Assembly (NCBI GenBank): GCA_027922465.2
Contig: BQMF02000032.1
Location: forward strand, 434,001 to 498,000
Source of the DNA: Turritopsis dohrnii
Taxonomy: Eukaryota > Cnidaria > Hydrozoa > Anthoathecata > Oceaniidae
DNA: 64,000 nt
Direction: 5' to 3'
This document shows, in pieces, positions 1-13,117 of this stretch (the stretch's first letter is position 1; each line of letters begins with the position of its first letter). Below the pieces are notes generated by a model, which searched no databases, was not told the origin of the DNA, and saw only the letters and a program-made list of their open reading frames with translations. Position numbers and translations under genes: made by a program.

Positions 1-2158
1 GGAAAAGGCACCAAAGGTAAAGCAGTTGACAAAAATTAGAATGACAATGGACATATGCATTAAAGGTCTCTTTGGTCTTTTCTTGATCAAAACTTTGAAC
101 AATAATATTGGATATTGATGTATTTTTCGCATAATTGTAGCTTTGTCGGGTTTTTCATCCAGGCACTCACTTTCAGCCTTCTTCGTTGGATTCAGTGATT
201 CTTTTTCCTCATTTTTCTTTTTAAATTCTAATGACTCTTTCAAGACAAATATAGCATAGAGGCTAGCAGTCGCATAAAGGGCTACCATGAAACCTTGAGT
301 TACGACAAAACCGTATCTTTTTATAAAAGGCCCACTTGTAAAGAAACTAAGACAGGAGGCAAAAAAGTTGGTGAACTCCAATATGGCTAGAAAGAAAAAA
401 GATGTGTCAGAAGAGTTAGAGTGAACATCCAGAGGAGTTTGATAAACAAACTGCATAATGTTATTTAATAAGCAGGTATACAATAGGTAAACATTGGTTA
501 TAGCATGTTATAGAGATTTATTCCAACCCGAGATGATTCATATTTAACTCCGCTGTGCGTCGTTAAATGTAAGATCACCGAGGGTTGGAATAAATCCAAT
601 AACTAATGTTTCACCTGTTATACCGGGTGCGCCAAAAAAAAGGGTCCAGGCGTTTCAGAAAGACTTTTCTGAAAAACTACAACGTTTTTATGCTTGAACT
701 TAATTTTAATGTAAAGATAATTGCTGAACTTAAATTATATGGCGCCATCACACAATAAATTTGGTTCATTCGTTCAAGAGATATGAAGAAAAACCTTTCA
801 TGTCATCTTCATTTTCTATAAACGTCGATTTTTAGCAAAACATTGGGTGTGAAATTATCTGTAAGTAAATTTATAAGTAAACTTACCAAGTCGCATTGGC
901 ATGTATTCCTCTTTAGTTACGTCAGCGATGTAGGCACATAGAATCATAAACAAACCACTGTAGGCGCCACTTAAACCGTTAATAATCACACCAAGATAAA
1001 ACATGAATGGTGACAGATTCAAAATCATCGAGACTAGCATAACCAAAGCATCGAGAAGCGACCCAATACAGTTGATAATCAAAATTGTACGGCGACCGAC
1101 TTGATCAGACAATGCCCCGTAAAACAAAGCGGAGATTAAACCAGAAAATGACCAGCAGAACGTCAGTCCAATGTTGAAGTGAGACATTCTAGTTTGCACC
1201 TAAAACAAAAAATGTTCCCATAGAAGCAGGTTCCCCAATCTGAAACTTTTGTTAGGAAGAAAAAATCTGTTGTATTTAATCGATAATAACTACCTCTGTA
1301 ATTACTTAGTGATAGAATATTTTCCTTCTACATAAAAGGAGTCTCTGATGCACCAGGTTGACAAAATACAAGGAGTTAAGAATTAGAAATTAATAAGGAA
1401 TTAAGACTTGTCAATATCTACAATGCTGGACAAAATTGGAATTTTTACTGGAAATCAACATTCCACTCCTCCCCCCAATAAACAAAGTTGTTTCAGTGCA
1501 GTTTTCCCCAATTCCGGGCACAACCAATCCCCTAACAACCTTCTTGCAGGGGGAGGGGTGATGTTGCTACTACAAAAATTCCATTTAGTTTTGTCCAGGA
1601 TTGTAGTTCACGTTTTCAGTTTTTAGGCTTCACAATTCCCACAGCTATAATTTCAAATGTTTTCGTTTCGTGGAATTTTTCCTTTTTCTTTATGGAAGTT
1701 GCGTTTATTTCATTTTTCGGCAAATAGCTCCAATAAGCGCCCATCTAGGAGATATGTTACTTTATTAATTCGATAACAGAATATATGGCGCTTAACAGAT
1801 TATATGGTGCTTAAAAGAATAAGGGCGCTTATGGAGGACTCACACGGGCGCTAAATCAAATAATTACAGTACTTAGAGATACAGAGCATACAACGGGCGT
1901 AGTTATAAGTGAAGGCGATGCATAGGAAGTATGACTTACTTGGTCTTGTAATTTTCTCTGGGTTTCGTTGTTGATGGCAAAACCACAAGTAGAAGTGTCG
2001 TTGGTGTATTCATAAGTAAACTGTACGTCATCGCTGAACTTCTTGTAAACATACTGTTGAACAAGGGGTACTGTTATCATGGTGGAATATATAAACAGTA
2101 GGAGCAGCGGCTCCACAATGTATCGGAATGGAATTTTTGAAAATACTATCTTCACCAT
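1..2158 (-). CDS. SLC46-like MFS carrier, 5' part (three coding exons; 3' end outside window)
   Basis: Coding exons read on the minus strand at 2158-1940, 1199-887 and 386-1 (running off the window). Donors GTAAGT follow 1940 and 887; acceptors precede 1199 and 386. Joins are phase 0 then phase 1 and keep one open frame. ATG at 2156-2158 begins MVKIVFSKIPF, followed by a first membrane segment ending PLVQQYVYKKF. A polar loop follows with N-glycosylation sequons (NDTS, NNET). Exon 2 carries the MFS motif-A-like GALSDQVGRR between helices 2 and 3. Exon 3 gives further helices, then a charged central loop rich in Lys/Glu, then the start of another helix. The early EP-LLLL and VPL-QQ-VY pattern is typical of the SLC46 family (proton-coupled folate and related transporters at the plasma or endolysosomal membrane). 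Substrate cannot be told. Roughly the N-terminal two thirds of the carrier is visible. Confidence 0.85.
483..622. mobile_element. Short inverted-repeat element (MITE) in SLC46-like intron
   Basis: The segment folds on itself. The left arm holds ATTTATTCCAACCC and the right arm GGGTTGGAATAAAT, with similarity extending outward to about 45 bp per arm (AAACATTGGTTAT against the complement of ATAACTAATGTTT). It lies in the intron between the exons at 386 and 887 and carries no ORF. The superfamily cannot be assigned. Confidence 0.65.
1421..1603. mobile_element. 183-bp Tc1/mariner-type MITE in SLC46-like intron
   Basis: Ends are inverted repeats (left CAATGCTGGACAAAATTGGA; right the complement of CAATCCTGGACAAAACTAAA), flanked on both sides by TA (1419-1420 and 1604-1605), the usual Tc1/mariner target duplication. 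The 72-codon ORF inside is not supported as a gene. It sits in the intron between the exons at 1199 and 1940. Confidence 0.65.
1728..1836. repeat. Degenerate inverted repeat with AAGCGCCC ends
   Basis: The left end CTCCAATAAGCGCCCAT pairs with the right end AAGGGCGCTTATGGAG. The interior has further gcgcttaa and ggtgctta motifs. It resembles the AAGCGCCC-ended element at 9151-9272 in sequence style, so it may be a decayed relative. It lies in the first intron of the SLC46-like gene. Confidence 0.4.
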
Positions 2159-3636
2159 TTTGTCTTGTATTGTGTTTTCTTATATCTGTAATGATAAAAA
2201 TACGACAAAATAATTGACAAAAAATATCGTATACTATGATGCAAATGAAAAATTCACAAAGGAAAATCTGCAAAAAAAATTTCATTATTCTTCAGCGGTG
2301 TCAATTGGAGGTCTGAATTATTTCAAACATATATAGGGCTAAAGTTTTCTATGTGATCACCTCATTAAAACCCCAATACACCTTTCCCGAGATTATTTTC
2401 CGTACCATGAAAACGAGGTTGAATGTACTTGAAATGTAAACAAACGAAAGTTCAAGTGGAAGTAAATCAGGAGAACACGTTTATCAAAGAAAGTTTGTTG
2501 GAACACTGAAGTTTGTTTTCCACCAGTCAGATATCTCTTGTCGCGTAATTTTAAAATTACACGCTTCCTTCTCAATGGATGGAGAAATATATGCTAGTAA
2601 TCCTTCATAAATTGATGGTGGCATTCGAAAATTTTTTAAAAAGTATTCCCGGTCATGTGGCATTAACTCTTTCACTAAAAGATGAAATTTACCTTTTTGC
2701 AATCTTTCTTGGTAATCTTACACACACACATACGTTTTTTACTTCGGTTTTCTGTCATTAAAATTTTAAGATTATGACTTTTTTTTGGAGAAGCAGCAGT
2801 TTCTTTACCTTCATGTTTATTTACAAATCCATTTGTATCAGTGCTATTTCGCGCCAAAAGTGTGCGAAAGCGTAGAAATCAAATTTTGTTCGTCGACGAA
2901 AATTTCGCATCGAAAAATGTCGCGTCGCGCGAGAAGGTTCGCCTAGTGGAAATCCGCCGTGTGAAAATTCTGCTCACATTAAAGGTCAGGGAACAAACAA
3001 AAGGTTCTATTCAATTCGTTTAAAGGGACTTTTGGCATTTCTTTGAAGTATCAATTTTGTGAGATTGGAGCTGTTAAAAATATCAAAACTTTTTAATTTT
3101 TTTCGCAGCTCCTATCTCATAAAAATTGTGAGATGGAATGCAAAACGTTATCGTGTAATTAATTTCCAAAAACTATCTCACTGAACTACCGCGTAAAAAA
3201 CTACGCGATAAGCACATATCTCGCTATTAATAGTAAAAAAAAGCAGAGATGTTAGATCTTAACCCAATCCACTTCATGTTCAACAAACCAGAGATATGTA
3301 ACATTTTTGAACAAACTATAACGTGTTACTTCAATATCGTGTAATAAGAGAGAGATTACACTTGTAGTTCCTCATCAAAATCATTGCATTAACCATTTTC
3401 TTTTGTTTATACTACTTTTAATTATTGCTTACGCGGCAGGCATTCAAAACGGGTTCATCCTTTTAATCCAATCAACGTGAATGAGATCTGAAAACATCAA
3501 CATGAGAATGACACCGACATGCAATTAATTTTTTTTTAATTATCTTGTTAGAAGTAATAAGAAAAATGCAGGAAATCCTCCAATATTTAAAAGAAGGGAG
3601 TTTAAAAAATTCAAAAAAGCCCCAAAATTGCTTTAC
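2159..3636. other. No gene seen; upstream of SLC46-like gene
   Basis: AT-rich sequence upstream of the SLC46-like start codon. It should contain that gene's 5' UTR and promoter, but I cannot place a transcription start. It has a short CA run near 2718-2732 and a locally CpG-richer patch near 2860-2965 of unknown meaning. The ORFs of 60-85 codons on both strands look like chance. Confidence 0.5.
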
Positions 3637-4139
3637 TAAAGTACGTTTCAAATGAACTTGCACAGTTTTTATAAATGCTTGGCAAATTTGAAGGTTATGA
3701 GATATTTCAAAAATTCTTTTAGCGCTGTGTCAAGTTAAAAAGCACTTTTTCATGATATTTTATATTTGGAAAAATAATGAAAATGAAAGAAGAAAAATGA
3801 AGCTGAAAAAAATTAGCTTTTTATAGAAAAGAGCAAAACAGCTCAATTTTTTGTGAGACAAACTTCAATCTTTGATCGTTCAAAAGGCGAAATAATTTTT
3901 CAAAAAAATAAAATAGATCGCAAGACATAATCCTTTAAAGTCACTTAGGTCGCATATTTTAACATATTCACTCTGTTACGATTTCATTAATTTTCCACTT
4001 TCATTATTCTTCCAATTTTTTATATGATGAAAAAGTGCTTTTTAAGCTTGACACCAGCGCAAAAAATGCTTTTGAAATATCTCATAACCTTTACCAAGCA
4101 TTTATAAAAACTGTGCAAGTTCATTTGAAACGTACTTTA
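3637..4139. mobile_element. 503-bp foldback MITE with about 120-bp terminal inverted repeats
   Basis: Begins TAAAGTACGTTTCAAATGAA and ends with its complement. The inverted arms continue inward through TTATAAATGCTTGG, GAGATATTTCAAAA and AAAGCACTTTTTCAT to about 120 bp each, with a few mismatches and small indels. There is no coding capacity. TA dinucleotides lie at both outer edges, but a target duplication cannot be separated from the repeat end. Confidence 0.75.
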
Positions 4140-6092
4140 ATTCTCCAAGATTAGCCTCTTGTTATCAACTACACTATAATTTTTATAAGAAACATTCACT
4201 GGCTGAAAATGACTAAAAATAAGAACAACTCAATTTCGAGATAATGAGGTGATAAGGAAATAACACCAATTTCTCAACTTACTTAATTCAAGCTGATCTT
4301 TAAATAGAATCACATAATACAGTATACAGAAAAAAGAAAACACAACATTCAGAAGGTGAAATCCTAAAAAACAAGAACATCGAGACCAGAGCGCCATATA
4401 AAAAACGAAGCTTCATGAACAGTAGTAAAAAGAAAGTACTAGTAATTACAGATGTGGTACCCTTTTATTTTTTAAATCCTATTACCCTTTGTCTTCCCAA
4501 TAGCTGATTCATGTGAAGTATGGACCAACAAACAATTGGTGAATATATTCCATGATGGTGGACATTGCATTAAAATGCCACAGTGAACGTCTGAAACATT
4601 TACTTTTCGCAGCTAAAGTTCTCTATCATCAAATGCAAATTTGCTCAGAAGCCATTCTTGTTAGCCTAAAACTCATAAGGTTTTTGCCAAATGTAGTGAC
4701 TACAATATTAAACAAAACAATATCGAGTTTTGTAGTAGAAACATTGCTAAGAACAAAACCATACGGTGCATGGAAAGTCAGCTAATAGACATTGAAACGT
4801 TACATAACCAAAACCTCTGTTGCAACTAAGTAAATACGGTCTCCTTTCCTAGATCAATATCTTGGCACCAGTCTATTTAAATGTCTCGAGTATACATTTA
4901 ACTGTCTACCAATATCGTATGATCCTGATTAAGTCACCTTACATGGATACTAATGACAGGCAATAAATTCCATTTTAACAATGTACATGTAAAAAGGATA
5001 TCTTGTAATGTGCACCTACAATATTCGGACCTACTGTGTATGGAATTTAGCATTAGAATTAGAAAGTGTATTATTCCATGCTGGTATCACTTTAATCTAA
5101 TTTGAAACCAATACTCGCAGATTACAAAATATATATTCATGTCTCGCATTTGAATAACATAACAGATTTACTGAGAACATACAGGTAATCTGAATTAGAA
5201 ATCACTTACTATCAACGCATGCAGTTAAATGAGAGAAAAGATTATTATTTTGCGGTTGAACTGAACAGTGGAGAAATATATATGCTTTAAAAAAGGAACT
5301 CACTCGAGCCATACTTATCAGTATAGATCCTGCTTTCAAACGCAAAACAAAGTACTTTTCTACTATACTTTGCTAAAATGAAAAGTAAGAAATTATTGTG
5401 TCTATTATCACGAATTCCCCAAACATCCATTACTTCTTAGGAAAAAAAATTGAGAACAATTTATCGACGCGGACGTACAAAAAGCTAAAGTTACATCGAA
5501 AATAAATAAGATCATTAATCAACAGAAAACTATCCTCCAGTCATTAACATGTGAATGGAAACCATTTAGCATGGCAAGGTGAACATTAAAAGTCGATCAC
5601 CCATTAGCCGCATTCCGGAAAATCATGTTTTGTTTACACGAAACTATATTCGCTATGTATCTGTAGGGACGTTTATACTATATAATAAATAATAAATAAA
5701 TTCGGCATATTCATTTAAAAAAACAACTTTAAAATTTCCATTTCCAACATTACGAAACACACTGTATAACTTGGTAGAGTTGTTCTTGAATATGTCCCCC
5801 AAAGTCATTAGAAACTTCACGTAAACATTCGAAAAAAACGTGCAAAGTAATGATGTTCCTTTTGATACAAGTAAAGTTTTACATCTCAGAAGTAATTATT
5901 GAGTCTCATCAGTAATTATATTTTTTCGTGTAACAGGCTGGTTGATGCCAGGAATGTGGCTAATAAAGTGAATGCTGTGCGGTAATAACACGATCCTTGT
6001 TTAAAATCCGACTTCTTTATGTTGGGAAAAGACGGAAAGCTGTACCGTTGACGTTTTAAAGAAATGATTTAAGCGGCGTGTTTATGATATAA
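4140..6092. other. No gene seen
   Basis: AT-rich sequence. One 77-codon plus-strand ORF at 4552-4785 has no recognisable domain and no clear splice or start context. I see no repeat structure of note. Confidence 0.5.
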
Positions 6093-6505
6093 TAGGGACC
6101 TTACGAAACTACGACGGCAACGTGGACGACGACGAGAGGCAAACAAAAGATTCACTTTACTCCATAGATTTGCTTTAGAATGGAAGTCATTTCACACTAT
6201 ACTATTGGGAAATGTGTTTAATTTTACTAATATCATTATTAGATTTGCACGTTCTACACACAACGTGAAAAGTACTATTTTGAAGTCGTACTGAAAACCA
6301 AAACGTGAGAAAAACAGTACTTCGGATAAATTTTCCTTGGTTCTTTCATGATTCTGCCTCCCTAAGTTCAAAAAACAAACTTAATAGGCATTATAAATAA
6401 ACTTCTTAACCCAAGTGTATAGTTTCTGCTCTTTTGTGATTCATTGAAGATGAATATTTTGTACGTCGTCGTCTTCGTTGCCGTCGTACTTTCGTAAGTT
6501 CCCTA
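6093..6505. mobile_element. 413-bp MITE, copy 1 of a two-copy family
   Basis: Ends are near-perfect inverted repeats of about 40 bp (left TAGGGACCTTACGAAACTAC; right the complement of TAGGGAACTTACGAAAGTAC), followed inward by the CpG-rich CGGCAACGTGGACGACGACG. A second copy in reverse orientation lies at 63095-63507 and shares internal sequence such as TCACTTTACTCCATAGATTT. No transposase is encoded. Confidence 0.8.
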
Positions 6506-9150
6506 ATATACAAGTTCGTACCGGCGTGAAAGTTCCATTTACATGACCGGTTTCTTGCTAGCTGAAATTTTTCTGAACTATTAGTGCCATTCTTCTAAGT
6601 TCGCATGCCCAGAGGTGGATCCAGGGGTTAGGTAAAATTAGTGAAAGAACAGCATAGCTCTTAAAAAGAAGAAGATCATTTGAAGAGATCATTTTTTTTC
6701 CATAAATTTTGCTTAAGTTTTGATTCCCCAACTCAAAAAAAACTCGATGGATAATCATATATTTAGAAATACTGCAAGAACGAATTCATGAGGACTTTGG
6801 GTGCCACCACTTCCAAAAATAACAAAAGGAAAATTATGTTATGACCCCAAATTGGCTTCTGTACTACAAAACTTTCATTTCTGATGAAAAAATTTTTAAA
6901 GGGACTTTTTCTGCATTTTCATTTTTCTAATTTCTGACATTTTTGGGTCCATCTTTTTAACATAATCAAAGGCGCCAATTAAGCACCTAGTTCCTATGCC
7001 CTTTATTAACTAACCAATTTGCCAAGACTTGATTAGAAATTAAAATGTGGAGCAACGACAACAACAAAAACAAGTTCGCAAAGAAGAGATACCATGATAG
7101 CAGCTTGACAACGACACAATGACATATCAATGTTTAAAAGCGCCAGTGGTTTATGCAAAGAAACCTCTGTTTTGAAAAACTTTGTTTTGAATTCTTTTGG
7201 ATACCTACAGTTGAATCATAGAAGTACGAAATTTTCGTATCGTATTTCTATGGTTAAATTAGTGGTAAATAATGAGAACTAATCAATGAAACAGCCAAAT
7301 GTAAGTTCCATTGGAATGTGTTTTATGGCCACACCTTATTCCTCACCGTCTTTGTTGTGATTGAATAAATCAAGTTTTAATAATTCAAAAAAGATTTTAA
7401 AGAAGCTTCGTTATATCCATGGGTGGATTTAGAAATCTCTGGAGGAGAGTTAAGTTATTAAGAAAAGAAAACGAAAACATGCAATTACTAAATAATTGAA
7501 ACTGGAAGGAAAATTCATGACAGTGTACTCCTCCACAAAGTTTTTGGATGGGTCCTAAGGACACATAGGTGGACATTTCCCAATCGCAGCTATAAGGCAA
7601 GATGTCCTGGGAATGAGGCTACAGCTATAAGGTCAATTCGAGGTAGTGACTGTTGGAGTTGTCCCAACGAACGCCACACACCTTTCCCCAATTTTTCCCA
7701 ATAAACACCGCACTAATGTAAAGTAATCAAGTTCTGCTTGGTTTGTTTTCATGTATTTCAATATCTTCAATGCTACATTCTCATTCACCTATCTTTGTTA
7801 TTATCTTATTATTCAAAGTTTTTATTGCTTTAAGGCGATTTTTGAAGACACGCTGTACATTTCCAAACTTGATTTTAATCGCTTTAAATCAATAAAAAGC
7901 AATCAAGATCCTACAAAATGAGGCCATACATAAGTTGGTTAATCCGAATAGAGCGTTGCCTTGCCGAACCAAACTTTTTCAACCAAAAATTAGCTATATA
8001 TTTTGATAAGAAAGCTAGTTGCAAAATTTTCATTGTCATATGAATTTGTATTCATGCATTAACATCCTGACATCCCACCCATAACGTATAATCAAGTTTT
8101 TTAGTTAAGTTAAGTTAAGATATGTAAAGTAACTTGTGTGGACGTTTCGGGTTTTTTTACAAGAAAAAGGAATTTTCGAGAATTTCGAGTACTAAAATTT
8201 TAACAGAAATTCAGCTTAGAATCTTCGCAGAGAATTTCTATTTCAGTTATGGTATCAATACTGACTTTCAGCTTTGATATTTTAATATTGAACATAATTT
8301 AACCCAGCAATATGTCAAAAGATACAAGCTTCAATAAAACACTGACTCTCTGTTTACAAAAAAAAAGAGGGAAAAAAGCATAAAAATCTATTTAGAGTCT
8401 GTTAAAAAGTAGTCTATACTGCTTATTCGTTATGAGCCATGTACCCTTTGGTCGATATTTTCATATGCTATGGAAAAGATGGGAACCATACCAAGCTGAA
8501 AATTGGCCGAACGATTGGTCAAAAGTGTGATCACATTCTGTTACAAGCCAGTATGAAAAGAAACTAGTAAAACGTATACACTATAGAAGAGTCTTAGTTA
8601 TCTGAAGTATGAAGCATCCCTCATCAAAAAAATTGTTCATTATGAAGACGAAGAATAGATATCAGGGTATTCGGAATTTAGAAATTGTTCTTGACCACAA
8701 ATTCTTTTTATAATTTTGTAAAAAAGAATGGCGTGTGTGTCTACACGCTATGTTTGAAGGTACTTTATGAGCACGTTTCTGCGAAAGACGTGACGGAGAC
8801 AAGCTGATGTGATGTCATCATATTGTGCATGCCATATTTTGGCACATCGCAAATAGAATTTTGAAAAAAATTGGATATCTTGAAAAATACATTAATACCT
8901 TCATTTTTGGTTTAATATCACTAAATTGAATTTCTCATTAACTTTTTTAATTTATATCAAGAGACCTGCGATTATATATTTCCAACACTTTTACTTTGCT
9001 GTACGAAGACAAAAGTTGCGTCATAAAACCTCACTCTGGGTCTGGGTTAGTTAGGAGAAGGTTCAAGCTTTGACTCATTTGTTCAAATACTTTTTATATA
9101 AAAGTATTTTCACCGTATTAGTGTAATGGGAACAATTTGCCAGAAGAGCA
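6506..9150. other. No gene seen
   Basis: AT-rich, with short ORFs only (60-67 codons, minus strand at 6558-6758 and 7397-7600) that match nothing I recognise. Sequence near 9037-9115 is weakly similar to 9397-9480 (GGGTTAG then GGTTCA-GCT blocks), which suggests a decayed repeat. Confidence 0.45.
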
Positions 9151-9272
9151 TACCGTAAATGACCGATTAAGCGCCCAGGACTCAATTGAGCACCCTGTCC
9201 ATATAAGCGCCCAGCGTAAAAGTTCAAAAAAAATTATAAGCGCCAAGGGCACTTAATCGGTCATTTACGGTA
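9151..9272. mobile_element. 122-bp hairpin MITE
   Basis: The left arm TACCGTAAATGACCGATTAA is matched at the right end by its complement. Pairing extends through the GCGCCC / GGGCAC blocks. It carries no ORF and the superfamily is unknown. Confidence 0.7.
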
Positions 9273-9578
9273 CTCCTTGGGTCAGTTTATATAACATAAC
9301 TATTGCCTAGCTCGATAGATGTTTTTGTTTCAGAATGGCGAAAGCTTTCATAACATAACAATTTGCAAGCAAAAATTCATGGTATAAACCTTGTAAAATT
9401 TGTTTGGGTTAGCGAGGGTTAGGTTCAGGCTATGCCTCGTTCTTTCAGACTATTTTAAAAAGCTTTAACCGAGAAGTTTGATGCTTTCAAATTTTTAGAT
9501 GAAGACACTCATAAGTAGAGAAGGACGAAAGCTTTTGAATTGAATGGAATCAGGTAAGGTAAAAGGTGTAGTGTGTAC

Positions 9579-9658
9579 AGCTAGCCTAACATACTTAGAG
9601 CTGGCCTAACATACTTTAAGCTGGCCTAACATACTTAAAGCTGGCTTAACATACTTAC
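9579..9658. repeat. Tandem repeat, 4 x 20 bp
   Basis: Four successive units of the form AGCTGGCCTAACATACTTAA, differing at a few positions (AGCTAGCC in the first, GGCTTAAC in the last). No coding meaning is visible. Confidence 0.85.
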
Positions 9659-11378
9659 AGCGCTATATATTTCAAAGGTAATAAAAGATACTGACAGCAT
9701 ATAGGTTGTAACACATATCAAAAAGCGGTTCTCACAATTTATAAACAAGAACAATGTCCAAACTATCATGAGAAGAAATCAATTGCTTGCACCCAACACT
9801 TTCTTCATTCGTCGGAAATCGATTATAAATAAGAAGTACTTTTAATACCTTTTCTTCGACTTGTTTCGAAGTTGTACCAGTCCTTCTTCTCGGTGAAATG
9901 CTCCTTTACGTTTTGTTGATTCAGAAGTCACGAGTTTTTAATAATTATGCATTTACCAATTAACTTTAATTGCATTTTCCTGATTAGTAATTCCCTTGCT
10001 TTGCGCGATCAATTTTTCATTCAAGATTTTTTAAACTACGTTTAGAAGATTAATTAGATCGTTGACCATATACAATTGCAGGAAATCAACAATTTATTAT
10101 GAATTTTTCGCCATATTTGAATCGCAGTAGGGAAGAATCCCAATATGAATTCCTATTTCTACATGATGCCGTTGAGTAAATGGAATTTATGGATAACAAA
10201 TCTACAATTTATGACAAAAAAGTTACCTTTTGAGTTAAAATTCAATATTTCTTTGACAAAAGCAAAGAAAATCCTAACAAGTTTTTTGTCGCCTTGGTGA
10301 TTCCAGTGGTTCCACAAAAGTGATAAATGTACCTCTTCAACATACAATGTTAATATTTCAGCTTTCTTTTGTTTTGTACGAGCAGCAGTAGGTACGTGAC
10401 AATTCCGTCGTCATATCGAAGTTAGGGAATGGATTTATAGAAATATCATGTCTCTCCATGAATTCTTTTTAGAAGCTTTTCTGTGGTACTTTTTCTACGT
10501 AATTGCGGAGAAATACAACACACACACAACTTAATTTTCTAAGGAATATTACAGAACTCTCACACCACTGTAAATATAAAAAACTCCCACTTCATTTAAA
10601 GACCTAGACACACTGTCATTAAATTAAAACCTAGGGCACGAAAAGACACAATGCCGCGATCCATCGACATTACGTCACAACAGTTATACGCATTTTATCG
10701 TCCAAAAAAAAAAACTTCATCAAATATTTCTTGTTGAGGTTTCATTACGTTTCGTGAGTTGTATAAACTTCACTATCATTCAACTTCAAAACAAGGCAAC
10801 GACGTTTGGGATTTGACTTATCCAAGGGAATATAACACCTAGAAACTAGACTAGGCGGTATGCTCGAACATTAAGACGACAGAGATGGTCAATTTATGAC
10901 GATATTATGTCTACAGACGAACATGAAAAGATTCTTGCTTTTTGTAACGACGTCTATAACAATTAGCTGTCAAATATGTTTTAGTGTTGTACGAGACAAT
11001 TTCAAGGCTGATTAATTTCAGTTAATTCTTTGGAAGAAATCCGTTGGTTTTTGATAATTAATATCAAACATCAAAAATTCTCTGAGAAAATATTATGGTG
11101 CGGGAAACCTGGTATTTTAATGGCACGTACATACGAATATCACTAACCAGTGTGCCGCATTCACGTCTACGAAATATTTTGTTACGTCAGATCATACGGA
11201 ATTGGTGGTGTTCATTCATTCTCTACGCTTTAACATATCCCTGATTCTCTAACATTACGTGTTAGGGTTTTTTATATCACATGTCTCATGAAAATAAGGC
11301 AAATCCTATGGATATTTCGTAAGGGCTTACGTAGGTGTAAATAATTTTGAAGATGGAACTAAAACATTGTACAACATA

Positions 11379-11780
11379 TCATGTCCATTTTCCGAAATTC
11401 TGTTTAAATACAAATATCTTGTCGTCAAAGTATCCTATCCAACCTCGTTTTGATGTATTGTATCTATGACGTAAATTTAGTTCCTCTAACCTACAACATT
11501 TTATCAAATTATCAATGAGTCCGGATAGTTTGACAAAACATCGACGTATGAAAACGTTCGGGAAATGGCTATTAAAATTATAATTTTCATTTTTGCCTAC
11601 ATTGTATTCTGCGACACAACCAACGTTTTTAGTTACACTGTCAGTGTATACTTCACGTGGATACAGCATCGCATGTTTTAACTTGTTAATCGAGTGTGCG
11701 TTAGATAGGAACTCGACTCGATAAGCCAACAAAATAAGAAAAATGCAAAATATCTTGTTTACTTTATGCGGTTGTTTTTA
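11379..11780 (-). CDS. Possible small exon with signal-peptide-like start, unrecognised
   Basis: A minus-strand open frame ends at 11379. Read from about 11777 it begins VNKIFCIFLILLAYRVEF, which looks like a signal peptide or membrane segment, and continues for about 117 further residues ending FKQNFGKWT. No ATG opens this hydrophobic stretch; the first in-frame ATG is further in (HAMLYP). If the frame is real, its start must come from an upstream exon. No family is recognised. A chance ORF is at least as likely. Confidence 0.2.
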
Positions 11781-12074
11781 TTGTTGTTGTTGCTCTACGC
11801 ATATTGTTCAACATTGCGAAAAATAGAAATATATATAACCGTCATATAAACGTAAACAAAATTTTCTTTTCTTCAAAAAGGGCGTATACGTTTTGCTTAT
11901 CACACTTCTCCCATTAACATCTGCCCCAGTTATGGTTTTCTTTTTGAAATATGTTTTAGACTTCAGCAAACACAGTTAATCATGACAAAACAAAACATTT
12001 AGTTATGACAATATTTTTCACGTAGTTAGTTGCTTCCCTCAAGGAGCTCCCACTTTGATGAGGTCCACACTTTT

Positions 12075-12377
12075 TCATGAGACTCGTGGTCCCAGGTCTC
12101 GGGCCTTGTTTAGAAAATGCCATTTTGTTACGAAAGGAAAATTCGAGTAAACTTTTGTAATTGTGTGGTATCTATACGCCCTGTTTCCGCCAGCGTCCAA
12201 AATATTTTGTTTTATTGCATCAGACACAAAGCATACTTCAAATTGACGTAATTGCAAAGAATTTAAGTTGAGAAGGCGTTTCTTTGTTGAGCACGTACTT
12301 ATTCTAAAACTTGAGACCTCCGATTCTGCTGAGCCATAAACAACACAACCTGTTATAAAACAATTGAGATCGAACAT
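12075..12377 (-). CDS. Hypothetical 100-residue ORF
   Basis: ATG-started minus-strand ORF (MFDLNCFITGC... ending KARDLGPRVS) with no recognised domain. It lies about 300 bp upstream of the ORF ending at 11379 on the same strand, and another 97-codon minus-strand frame lies just upstream (12386-12679). Three minus-strand frames in 1.3 kb of AT-rich DNA is mildly suggestive of a gene, but I could not join them with convincing splice sites. Confidence 0.15.
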   Translation of the reverse strand: MFDLNCFITGCVVYGSAESEVSSFRISTCSTKKRLLNLNSLQLRQFEVCFVSDAIKQNILDAGGNRAYRYHTITKVYSNFPFVTKWHFLNKARDLGPRVS

Positions 12378-13117
12378 CGTCGTTTTTACACACCTCTGTT
12401 ATAGAAACCGTAGCCAGGGAAAAACGTAAAAAAACCTTGTGATGCTGCATTCGCATGTACGAGTGATTTCTTAGAAATCATTTGCTTACGAATGGATTTG
12501 TTCGCATTTACAGAAACTATACGTAAGATCGAAAACCGCATTTCATTTGATTTTGTTTTGAAATTATTTTCAACAAGCACCATTATATCAAATTTGAAAA
12601 AAGGTATTGATGTCGAATCAACACAAAAATTCTTTTCTTCATGATAAATAAAAAAGATTGAGAGAGAGAAAGAGGTCAAATTATGCGAAGGTTTAAGTTA
12701 TGGGAGGAGTTAGCTGTACGTTATAGGGATTTCCTTGGTTTTTTAATAAACACTTCGCTTTCAAAAAAAACCCAAAAAAATCTCCTGGAAAAGTGCAAGT
12801 TGAGAACGCAAACGTAACCAGTGTGGCTTCAAGAATTTGTGAAAGCAAAACACCATACTTACATTCTCTCCTATCTCTTTATAATAGCTTGATTGATTTG
12901 GTGTATATCGAACTAATTTCAGCGTTTGATAGTTACTTTTCCCATGCAACCTTTTTACCAAAACTCGAAAGGTGGCGACATCGTGTCGATTTTTATACTC
13001 CAAAAATAACCACGCAATTAAGGTCGTACTTTAACGTTTCTATTCTTGATCAAGAAATCAGAGTGTCGCAAACGATGAGGTCACGACAAAAAAAAAAGGA
13101 ATGAAATCAAAGAACTA

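Noticed and set aside
6558..6758. 66-codon minus-strand ORF with membrane-like content
   Set aside because: Composition is what AT-rich DNA gives by chance; no start context or homologous pattern.
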